Assembly (NCBI GenBank): GCA_006227875.1
Contig: SBFI01000242.1
Location: forward strand, 1 to 6,887
DNA length: 6,887 nt
Reading direction: 5' to 3'
Source: Acidobacteriota bacterium
Lineage (GTDB): Bacteria; Acidobacteriota; Thermoanaerobaculia; Multivoradales; JAHEKO01
Shown here: positions 1-6,021 of the stretch, piece after piece
Layout of the letters: every line of letters starts with the position of its first letter
Position numbering within the stretch: the first letter of the stretch is position 1
The notes under the pieces: model-generated
Told to the model about the DNA's origin: nothing
The model's database searches: none
The model's input: only the letters and a program-made list of their open reading frames with translations
Translations under genes and position numbers: made by a program

Positions 1-194
1 GGCTCGAAGTCGCTATCGATGTTCACACCCAGCCGGGCCCATGGCTCCTTCTTGACTTTGGCTGGAATCTGGTCGGCCTTCTCCGGAAGATCTCTGACGT
101 GGCCATAGCTCGCCTCGACCGTATAGCCCTTGCCCAGAATGCGCGACAGGGTCTTGGCCTTGGCAGGCGACTCTACGATGACGAGCGAAGTCAT
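1..194 (-). CDS. topA: DNA topoisomerase I, N-terminal fragment (runs off the left edge)
   Basis: Type IA topoisomerase, which relaxes negatively supercoiled DNA through a transient 5'-phosphotyrosine break. Only the first 64 codons are present, covering the start of the Toprim domain. The N-terminus MTSLVIVESPAKAKTL is the hallmark opening of bacterial TopA, with the conserved Toprim glutamate at E8. GHVRDLP follows at residues 31-37, then the familiar segment ending NIDSDFEP at the window edge. The catalytic Tyr and the zinc-finger tail lie outside the window. The ATG is preceded by a purine stretch (AAAGAG), a modest ribosome binding site. The gene lies 98 bp downstream of dprA on the same strand, so co-transcription is likely. 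A weak promoter-like pair in the gap (TTGCGG at 272-267, TATGGT at 248-243, 18-bp spacer) might add an internal start. Identification is secure from the N-terminus; the rest of the gene is unseen. Confidence 0.95.
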   Translation of the reverse strand, partial: MTSLVIVESPAKAKTLSRILGKGYTVEASYGHVRDLPEKADQIPAKVKKEPWARLGVNIDSDFE

Positions 195-292
195 GATCTC
201 TTTGCGGCCCGGTAGGCGCGCGGGCTGTCCGGCAGGCTGGGCACCATACCATCCGCTCGAAAGATGCCGCAAGACGGGTCGTGACCGCACAT

Positions 293-1414
293 TCAGAGGC
301 GACGCTGGTAGGAAGGGCCCGGGTGACGCCGAATCCAACCGGTCAGCTCTAGCTCCAGCAGACTTCCCAGAACCTGGTCGATCGCCAGTCCACTGGTCTC
401 GGCGAGCTGGTCGGCGGCCACCAGTTCGCCCGATGGCATCGCCTGCAGCACTTCGCCGGCCGGGCCTTTGACCGGTGGCCTGCGGTCGGCTTTCTTGCGC
501 ACGCGATTGACCAGTCGATCCTGCACCGACGAGGGCAGACTCTCGACGATGTCCCGCGGCAGCAACGCCACCAGGGCGCCGTCTCGAATGAGGGTGTTGG
601 GTCCGATGGCGAGCTCGTCGAAGATGCGGCCGGGGATGGCATACACGTCCCGGCCGAGGTCCATCGCCAGCCGAGCGGTGATCAGCGAGCCGGAGCGGCG
701 TGCCCCTTGTACCACGAGAGTACCCAGGGCAAGAGCGGCGATCAGTCGGTTGCGGATCGGGAAGTGACGGGCGAAAGGAGGCGTACCGAGTGGAAACTCG
801 CTGATCAATGCTCCTTGGGAAGAGATCTGTTTTCTCAGGCGCCGGTGGTTTCTGGGGTATGTGACGTCGATCCCGCAACCCAGAACGGCCAGCGTGCGGC
901 CGGTCAGAGTCTCCATGGCACCGCGGTGTGCGGCGGCGTCGACCCCGAGGGCCATACCCGAGACCACCGTCAGACCGCAGGCGGCCAGCTCCCGTCCAAA
1001 CAACTCCGCTACCTCCAATCCCAGTGGATCGGCGCGACGCGAACCGACAATGGCGACAGCCGGGCGGGTCGGGATCCGTCCATGGCAGTAGAGGATCGGC
1101 GGCGGGAGGCTAAGATCTCGGAGTGCCTCCGGGTAGTCGTCGTCGAGCAGGGTGAGGATACTGGCACCGATGGCTTCCGCCCGCTCGAGCTCTTTGTCGA
1201 CCACCTCTCCGATCAGGGGTCGATAGTCGAGAGCTTTTGTGAGGTCCTTCTCCGGAACCCCGAGCTCGACGGCGATGGACGACAGCGCACACCGCCTGTC
1301 GAGTCGGATCCAGGAGGGGAGTTGAGCCGCGAGCCGGCAGACCGATTGGCGCGGGATGTTCCCACAGGTGTTCAGCCAGACGAGTAGGCGGCGGTGAGTC
1401 TGGTGTTCGACCAC
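293..1414 (-). CDS. dprA: DNA-processing protein DprA (Smf family)
   Basis: Cytoplasmic single-stranded-DNA-binding protein that loads RecA onto incoming DNA in natural transformation. It is also widely conserved in bacteria not known to be competent. The 373-residue length is normal for the family. Residues 1-70 are a helical N-terminal region of the helix-hairpin-helix/SAM type. The Rossmann-like core follows with VGSR (123-126), SGMALGVDAAAH (152-163), a G-x-D-x-x-YP-x-N segment (181-189), FPIRNRLIA (218-226), RRSGSLITARLA (239-250), PGRIF (261-265) and GPNTLI (271-276). Residues about 316-370 fit the C-terminal winged-helix (DML1-like) domain seen in many DprA proteins. Two small departures from the common form are VVQG (234-237), where VVEA is usual, and ELAIGPN, where GS/GxN is usual. 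The start is GTG, chosen because GAGGT lies 8 nt upstream. It is divergent from the exported-protein operon and leads into topA. Confidence 0.96.
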   Translation of the reverse strand: MVEHQTHRRLLVWLNTCGNIPRQSVCRLAAQLPSWIRLDRRCALSSIAVELGVPEKDLTKALDYRPLIGEVVDKELERAEAIGASILTLLDDDYPEALRDLSLPPPILYCHGRIPTRPAVAIVGSRRADPLGLEVAELFGRELAACGLTVVSGMALGVDAAAHRGAMETLTGRTLAVLGCGIDVTYPRNHRRLRKQISSQGALISEFPLGTPPFARHFPIRNRLIAALALGTLVVQGARRSGSLITARLAMDLGRDVYAIPGRIFDELAIGPNTLIRDGALVALLPRDIVESLPSSVQDRLVNRVRKKADRRPPVKGPAGEVLQAMPSGELVAADQLAETSGLAIDQVLGSLLELELTGWIRRHPGPSYQRRL

Positions 1415-1422
1415 GGCTGGTG

Positions 1423-1427
1423 ACCTC
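1423..1427 (-). promoter_or_regulatory. Ribosome binding site of dprA (decides the GTG start)
   Basis: Reading the minus strand, GAGGT sits 8 nt before the GTG at 1414-1412, which is an ideal Shine-Dalgarno spacing. No ATG lies nearby in this frame, so the GTG start is well supported. Confidence 0.75.
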
Positions 1428-1458
1428 GGTCGGAGACGCGAAGAGTCCTCCTCGACCT

Positions 1459-1486
1459 CTTATAGAGACGGATTGAAGTCGGAAAA
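1459..1486 (-). promoter_or_regulatory. Possible sigma-70-type promoter for dprA
   Basis: On the minus strand TATAAG (1464-1459) matches the -10 consensus at five of six positions. The best partner is TTTTCC (1486-1481) at 16 bp spacing, a weak -35. It lies about 45 bp before the dprA start, a sensible distance. The -10 is reasonable but the -35 is poor, so this is tentative. Confidence 0.35.
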
Positions 1487-1487
1487 T

Positions 1488-1535
1488 CGCTTGACAGGCA
1501 CCAAGCGGCGAGCGGTGACCATGGCACCCCGCTTG
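1488..1535. repeat. CGCTTG dyad plus a third copy in the divergent intergenic region
   Basis: CGCTTG (1488-1493) and its reverse complement CAAGCG (1502-1507) form a perfect 6+6 dyad with an 8-bp spacer. A further CGCTTG lies at 1530-1535, so the middle copy can pair with either flank. The downstream pairing extends to CAAGCGG/CCGCTTG, with an inner GGTG/CACC stem around a 7-nt loop (1514-1528). The dyad overlaps a consensus TTGACA (1491-1496) that has no good -10 at normal spacing. It could be a regulator binding site between the two divergent units, or chance in GC-rich DNA. The rest of the 259-bp spacer (1415-1673) shows no RNA gene or coding region that I can recognise. Confidence 0.3.
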
Positions 1536-1625
1536 CACGAGTCTCGCCCCAGACCGGTCGCTTCCCAGCTAATGATCGGGCACGAGCGGTGTCGTTACAG
1601 CAATCTGAATGCGGCGGGCGTCGTA

Positions 1626-1661
1626 TATACTCGCGAGAAGACAAACTCATGAAATGAGGAG
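1626..1661 (+). promoter_or_regulatory. Possible -10 element and ribosome binding site for the exported-protein operon
   Basis: TATACT at 1626-1631 matches five of six bases of the -10 consensus. The sequence 17 bp upstream (ATCTGA, 1603-1608) is not a convincing -35, so an activator or another sigma factor may be involved. GAGGAG at 1656-1661 is a strong Shine-Dalgarno core but lies 12 nt before the ATG at 1674, slightly longer than ideal. No in-frame start lies closer to it. Confidence 0.4.
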
Positions 1662-1673
1662 AATCGCTGTTCC

Positions 1674-2132
1674 ATGTCCTCGTGCCCATTTTGGCGTTGC
1701 TCAGTACTTGTCGTAGTCACCTGTTTGTCGCTTGCAGGTGGGGCGATGGCAGACTCCAAGAGCGTTGATGCCGATATCGACTTCGGTGTCGACATGGCCC
1801 GGAAAGGGCTGTGGAGCGAGGCGCTATTCCGTTTCCAACAGGCGGACAAAGCCGAGCCCAACACTGGGCGGATCCTCAACAACATGGCGGTGGCCTACGA
1901 GGCGGTGGGGAATTACGAGAAGGCCCTGGAGTGCTACCAGAGGGCTCTCCGAGCCGATCCCTCGAACAGCGATCTAAAGCGAAACTACTCGGCCTTTTCG
2001 CAGTTCTATCAGGCCTTCCGACCGGTAGAAGAGGGGGAGGAGGATTCCGGGCAGCAGGCGCAAAAGGAAGAGCAAAAGGAAGATGATTCTTCTCCTCCGA
2101 CAGGAGAAAGCGACGGTCTGCGCCACGAGTGA
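1674..2132 (+). CDS. Small secreted tetratricopeptide-repeat protein
   Basis: A 152-residue exported protein. Residues 1-26 form a Sec-type signal peptide with a hydrophobic core VLVVVTCLSLAGG and an A-x-A site (AMA|D). No lipobox cysteine follows, so it should be soluble in the periplasm. The mature part has two TPR units at about 33-66 and 67-100. The second is close to consensus: N-x-A-x-A-Y at 70-75, G79, Y81, A84, Y88, A91 and P96. TPRs are protein-interaction scaffolds, and two repeats alone may need partners or oligomerisation. The tail from about residue 118 is strongly acidic and Glu/Lys/Gln-rich and probably disordered. The tail DNA contains an exact in-frame 12-bp tandem duplication at 2060-2083. 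It is the first gene of a likely operon, 42 bp before the next start. The specific function is unknown; an adaptor role for the downstream proteins is inferred from position only. Confidence 0.85.
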   Translation: MSSCPFWRCSVLVVVTCLSLAGGAMADSKSVDADIDFGVDMARKGLWSEALFRFQQADKAEPNTGRILNNMAVAYEAVGNYEKALECYQRALRADPSNSDLKRNYSAFSQFYQAFRPVEEGEEDSGQQAQKEEQKEDDSSPPTGESDGLRHE

Positions 2133-2162
2133 ACCGGGGCTCTTCGACTCCGACAGCCTACC

Positions 2163-2167
2163 GAGGT
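2163..2167 (+). promoter_or_regulatory. Ribosome binding site that sets the start at 2175
   Basis: GAGGT lies 7 nt before the ATG at 2175. An upstream in-frame GTG at 2166-2168 overlaps this motif and has no ribosome binding site of its own, so ATG 2175 is the better start. Confidence 0.75.
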
Positions 2168-2174
2168 GAGAACG

Positions 2175-2933
2175 ATGCTGAACTACTCTCATCCAACGTG
2201 TCCACAGAGTTTCTACCGGCTCCTTGCCTGGACCCGCCGGCGAGCCGGGCGTCCGTTCCAGTTGATGATGCTGGCGAGCCTGATGTCTTTTCCCGTGGCG
2301 GCGGGCACGGTGGATGTCAACTTCTCGCTGCCGGTCAAGGCGCGACTCGACATGAGAGACTACGATTCCGTGACCGTTGCGCCCTTTATCGTGGTCAATG
2401 AAGAGGGCCAGGAAACGGTCGAGCGGCGGGGGATCGATATCAACAAGGAGTTCAAGCGCTACCTCAACCGGCTATTGAGAAGGAACACCCGGCTCAAGAT
2501 CGTCGATTCGGGCCCGCTCGACTATCCCACCTACGATCTTGGTGCCCTGGAGCGCAATGAGGACTTCTGGCGCTTCGTGGGAGAACGCACGCAGGCCGAC
2601 CTGATCGTGACCGGCAGCCTCGACTTCGACATTCAGGATCGCAGCGGCTATCGGACCGAGGAGTACGTGTCGCCCTTCGACGGACGAACCTACTACCGCC
2701 AGGTGTTGGTGGAGCAGACCGGATTCGAGTACGACATCGTCATGCAGGTCTACGACGGTCGAACCGGCAAACAGCTCTACACCGACAACTTCAAGGACTT
2801 CAGGCAATTCGACGGTGAGCGGGCGGACCCGCTAGCCGGCATGTTCGAGAACCTCTACGCTCTCGAAGACCGCATCGGCGGCATCTTTGCCGAGAAGCGT
2901 GTCATGACCCAGAGGGTTTTGTTCACTAGGTAA
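2175..2933 (+). CDS. Exported protein with a TolB-N/CsgG-like domain, function unknown
   Basis: A 252-residue protein from the ATG favoured by its Shine-Dalgarno (a GTG at 2166 would add three residues). An unusually long basic N-region (TRRRAGRPF at 20-28) precedes a hydrophobic stretch LMMLASLMSFPVAAG (30-44), with likely cleavage near A43. The mature part alternates strands and helices in the pattern of the TolB N-terminal/CsgG-type fold. It has a strand VTVAPFIVV (66-74), a helix with KEFKRYLNRLLRR (91-103), then LKIVD (107-111). ADLIVTGSLDFDI (141-153) corresponds to the typical 'ADyvvtGsv' strand, and YDIVMQVYDGRTGKQLYTD (186-204) to the 'D-x-x-TG' hairpin. This is a fold-level resemblance seen by eye, and I cannot name a family. 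There is no lipobox or C-terminal membrane segment, so the protein is probably periplasmic. It lies 19 bp before the peptidase-barrel gene, whose propeller resembles the domain that in TolB is fused to such an N-domain, hinting at a functional pair. Confidence 0.8.
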   Translation: MLNYSHPTCPQSFYRLLAWTRRRAGRPFQLMMLASLMSFPVAAGTVDVNFSLPVKARLDMRDYDSVTVAPFIVVNEEGQETVERRGIDINKEFKRYLNRLLRRNTRLKIVDSGPLDYPTYDLGALERNEDFWRFVGERTQADLIVTGSLDFDIQDRSGYRTEEYVSPFDGRTYYRQVLVEQTGFEYDIVMQVYDGRTGKQLYTDNFKDFRQFDGERADPLAGMFENLYALEDRIGGIFAEKRVMTQRVLFTR

Positions 2934-2935
2934 TC

Positions 2936-2946
2936 AAGGGGAGGAG
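2936..2946 (+). promoter_or_regulatory. Strong ribosome binding site for the GTG start at 2953
   Basis: The purine run AAGGGGAGGAG ends 6 nt before the GTG at 2953. This supports the GTG start and efficient translation from within the operon. Confidence 0.75.
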
Positions 2947-2952
2947 CTCCGG

Positions 2953-5919
2953 GTGAGCCGCAAAGCACTTCGTCAGACGACTGGATTGTTCGTCGCCGTT
3001 GGTCTTCTAGGTGTGCTGTTTGCTCCCGTGCCCACCAGTGCGCAGAACTTCACCGCGTACACCCAATACTTCGGAAAGAACAAGGTCCAGTATCGAGACT
3101 TCAAGTGGAATGTCTACCATTCCCCTCATTTCGACGTTTACTACTACACCGAGAACGAGGAGCTTTTGAAGAAAGTAGTCTCGTTCGCCGAGAGCGCCTA
3201 CGACGAGCTGTCGCGGGAGTTCGACTACCAGATGACAAAGCCGACGTCGTTGATCTTCTACGAGACCCACTCGGCCTTCGAGCAGAACAACGTCATTCAG
3301 AACTTTATCCCTGAAGGCACGGGCGCCTTTGCGACCTCGGTTCGCAACCGTATGTTTCTGCCGGTGGATCTCTCCGATCCCAGACTCATGGAGCTGATCA
3401 CCCACGAGCTGACACACATCTTCCAGTACCACGTCGTCTTTGGCGGACGCACCGGCAGGGGTGTGGCAGCTAATGCCCCACTGTGGTTCATGGAGGGGAT
3501 GGCGAGCTACATGGAAGGTGAGGAGTCGGCCCGCGACAAGATGTTCGTGCGGGACGCGGTGGTCAATGACAATATCCCGCCCATCACACGCGCGGGCGTT
3601 GGCGGTTTCCTGGCCTACCGCTTCGGCTACTCGGTCTTCGAGTTCATCGAGGATCGGTGGGGCAACGAGGGGTTTCGCGATTTCGTTCTCGAGATGCGAA
3701 ACACATTTGGCGCTCGAGTCGGCAAGGCCGTGGAGCGAGCCTTCCAGATGAGCCCGGAGGACTTCGACGCCGAATACCGTCGTTGGGCGCGCAGAAGGTA
3801 TCTCGCCGAGCTCCTGGAGACGGGAGAGCCGGCCGACTTCGGGCGCCTTTTCAGAGCGAGCACCTACCGTGGCAGCCAGGAGACTTCTCCGGTGGCTTCT
3901 CCGTCGGGCGATCTGGTGGCGGCCTTCAGCACCATCAAGAACGATGTCGACGTCGTGCTTTTCGATGCCGAGAATCGGACCTTGCTGCGCAACCTCACCA
4001 AGGGTCTGTCGGGCAAATACCAGTACTACGTGGCGCAGGAGCTCACATTGGGGCGCAAGATGGGATTCGATCTCGCCTTCTCGCCCGACGGTGACACCAT
4101 CGCCATGTTTGCCCGCAAGAACCGAGGGCGGGTGCTGATTCTGATCGATGTGCTCAAGGGAAAGATCCGCAAGGACATCCCGATCTACCAAATCGAGCAA
4201 CAGTTCAATCCGGCCTTCAGTCCCGATGGCACCAAGGTCGCGTTTCAGGGTTGGAGGGGCGGCTATTTCGACATCTTCGAGATCGACCTGGCAACCGAGG
4301 AGGTCGTCAACATCACCAACGACGAGGTCTACGATGCGGCGCCGGTCTATTCGCCGGATGGCCGATCCATGGTGCTGAGCTCCGTAGTCGGTGGATACTC
4401 GAAGTTGTTTCGCATCGATCTCGATAACCCGGGAGAGCGAATTCCGTTGCGTGAAGGGGTGCGGTCAAAGTCCAATGAGACAGACGCAACCTTCTCGCCC
4501 GACGGCAGTCACATCTACTTCACCTCGGACGGCACCGGTGCCAACAACATCTTCAGCATAGATCTCCAGTCTGGACTCGTCACCCAGCACACCAACTCGG
4601 TGACCGGCGCCTTCCAACCCGCGGTTCTGGCAACCCCGGAAGGCACCGACCAGCTGGTCTTCACCGGGTATTGGAAGGGGCGCTTCGATCTCTACCGTCT
4701 CGATCTCGATGACCCCATCACCGAGCCGACTGTAGTGACCGAACAGCTGATCGAGGAGGTGGAAGCCCCACGCTACGACCAGCTACCCCGCTTCGAGCCC
4801 TCGATCGAGGTGACCATCGACGATGCCAACAAGGAGCGATACCGCGGCCGCAAGTTCTATCTCGAGAACATCTTTGGCGGCCAGATCGGAGTATCCACCC
4901 AACAGACGTTTGTTGCCCAGATCGGTGCCGCCTTCAGCGATTTCATGGGCGACCGGCGCATCGTCGCCCTCTTCGAGACGGTCGCGAGTTTCAACAACTT
5001 CCAGGTCTGGTACATCGATCAGTCGAGCCGCCTCCAGTGGCGAGCGGGTATCTTCGACGATGACAGTTTCTTTATCGGGGTGGACCAAAGCACCGGTACG
5101 CTGCAGAGAGGTGACGTTGTCTTCTCGCTGACCGGCGGGGTCGGCGAGCTCATCTATCCGCTTGGTGTCAATCATCGCATCACCGCCGGTGGTGGCTACT
5201 ACCGCCGGGAGTTCGGTTATCAGACTTTTTTGACGGACGAAAACGGTGACCCGATCTTGGATCCGGAGACCGGGTTGCCCGTGCCCATCATCTCGCCCCG
5301 GGTCGACGATTATCCCCAGATTCAAGGATCCTTCGTAGGTGATACCACGGTGTATGAGCGGTGGGGGCCGGTCACCGGCCGGCGCTACCGCCTGTGGGGC
5401 GAGTATGCGCCGGACCTCGAGGAGAGCGGTACCCTGACCTCGACCATCGGTATCGACTTCCGGCAGTATGTCCGGCTGAGCCGCAGGAACCAACTCGCCG
5501 TCCGTCTGTGGGGCGCGCAGAGTGATGGCAACTTCCCCAGTCCCATCTTCATCGGTGGTCTGGACACGCTCCGGGGCTTCGAGTACGCCTCGATCGTGGG
5601 TGACCGGGCGTTTTTTGCCAATTTCGAGTACCGCTTTCCGTTGATCGACGTACTGGCCTTTCCGTTCCTGGCCATCCAGCAGATTCGGGGAAATGTCTTC
5701 CTGGATGTCGGGGGTGCTTACTACAGCTCGGTGCAGGATTTCGATTGCTGGGACTCAGACGAAAACAGGCTGGACGACTGCTTCTCTTCCTACGGTTGGG
5801 GCTTCTCCTTCCGGCTCTTTGGACTCGACCTCAACTGGGACTTTGCCAAACAGTGGGACTTCAAGGAATCTACCGACGGGGGATTCGAGACCGCCTTCTG
5901 GGTCGGCCGGCGGTTCTGA
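2953..5919 (+). CDS. Outer-membrane fusion: HExxH metallopeptidase, TolB-like propeller, Omp85/BamA-like barrel
   Basis: A 988-residue protein from a GTG start with a strong ribosome binding site. Residues 1-30 are a Sec signal peptide (TSA|Q). Residues about 40-290 form a peptidase-MA-type gluzincin domain. Zinc ligands are H151 and H155 in HELTH, catalytic E152, and third ligand E181 in LWFMEGMASY, all intact. Residues about 305-590 carry PD40/TolB-like propeller repeats: SPSGD (317), FSPDG (376, 422, 514), YSPDG (466) and a degenerate TPEGT (561), so about six blades. A linker of about 40 residues leads to a barrel (about 635-988) with the Omp85 L6 motif LRGFE (873-877) and a final FWVGRRF ending in aromatic Phe, as in a beta-signal. 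No POTRA domain is evident. The N-terminal 600 residues should face the periplasm. Two barrel segments carry D-x-(D/N)-x-(N/D)-x-x-x-D motifs. The module calls are firm; the substrate and role (assembly, degradation or transport) are unknown. Confidence 0.92.
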   Translation: MSRKALRQTTGLFVAVGLLGVLFAPVPTSAQNFTAYTQYFGKNKVQYRDFKWNVYHSPHFDVYYYTENEELLKKVVSFAESAYDELSREFDYQMTKPTSLIFYETHSAFEQNNVIQNFIPEGTGAFATSVRNRMFLPVDLSDPRLMELITHELTHIFQYHVVFGGRTGRGVAANAPLWFMEGMASYMEGEESARDKMFVRDAVVNDNIPPITRAGVGGFLAYRFGYSVFEFIEDRWGNEGFRDFVLEMRNTFGARVGKAVERAFQMSPEDFDAEYRRWARRRYLAELLETGEPADFGRLFRASTYRGSQETSPVASPSGDLVAAFSTIKNDVDVVLFDAENRTLLRNLTKGLSGKYQYYVAQELTLGRKMGFDLAFSPDGDTIAMFARKNRGRVLILIDVLKGKIRKDIPIYQIEQQFNPAFSPDGTKVAFQGWRGGYFDIFEIDLATEEVVNITNDEVYDAAPVYSPDGRSMVLSSVVGGYSKLFRIDLDNPGERIPLREGVRSKSNETDATFSPDGSHIYFTSDGTGANNIFSIDLQSGLVTQHTNSVTGAFQPAVLATPEGTDQLVFTGYWKGRFDLYRLDLDDPITEPTVVTEQLIEEVEAPRYDQLPRFEPSIEVTIDDANKERYRGRKFYLENIFGGQIGVSTQQTFVAQIGAAFSDFMGDRRIVALFETVASFNNFQVWYIDQSSRLQWRAGIFDDDSFFIGVDQSTGTLQRGDVVFSLTGGVGELIYPLGVNHRITAGGGYYRREFGYQTFLTDENGDPILDPETGLPVPIISPRVDDYPQIQGSFVGDTTVYERWGPVTGRRYRLWGEYAPDLEESGTLTSTIGIDFRQYVRLSRRNQLAVRLWGAQSDGNFPSPIFIGGLDTLRGFEYASIVGDRAFFANFEYRFPLIDVLAFPFLAIQQIRGNVFLDVGGAYYSSVQDFDCWDSDENRLDDCFSSYGWGFSFRLFGLDLNWDFAKQWDFKESTDGGFETAFWVGRRF

Positions 5920-6021
5920 TCGAGACCTGACGGCCCGTTGGAAATCTAATAGTTAACCGTCGGCACCCGGTGATAGGCTGCGGCTCGCCTAGCTCGTGCG
6001 AGGCGGCTGGAGTCGTATGCG
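5920..6021 (+). other. Gap between barrel gene and hydrolase gene
   Basis: This 102-bp spacer has an AT-richer patch (TCTAATAGTTAAC, 5945-5957) between weak inverted repeats (GACGG/CCGTC, CTCGC/GCGAG). None forms a stem long enough or followed by a T-run to be called a terminator. No clear promoter is visible, so the two genes may share a transcript. Confidence 0.3.

Noticed and set aside
195..292. Spacer between dprA and topA checked for a terminator or small gene
   Set aside because: No hairpin followed by a T-run on the minus strand and no supported coding region, so it is treated as a simple operon spacer.
707..1387. Open frame of 226 codons on the plus strand across dprA
   Set aside because: Antisense to a well-supported DprA. 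The product is rich in Arg, Gly and Asp without structure, typical of a shadow frame.
1491..1496. Consensus TTGACA -35 hexamer on the plus strand
   Set aside because: At 16-18 bp spacing the bases are CGGTGA, GGTGAC or GTGACC, none like a -10, and the next gene starts about 180 bp away.
1372..1689. Open frame of 105 codons on the minus strand in the divergent spacer
   Set aside because: It overlaps the start of dprA in another frame and crosses the promoter region. No recognisable domain.
3007..4200. Long open frame of 397 codons on the minus strand inside the peptidase-barrel gene
   Set aside because: It lies wholly antisense to a gene with clear HELTH and FSPDG motifs, and its translation shows no recognisable domain. 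Long antisense frames are expected opposite GC-rich coding DNA.
4783..5493. Open frame of 236 codons on the minus strand opposite the barrel region
   Set aside because: Antisense shadow of the Omp85-like barrel, with no recognisable motifs or ribosome binding site of note.
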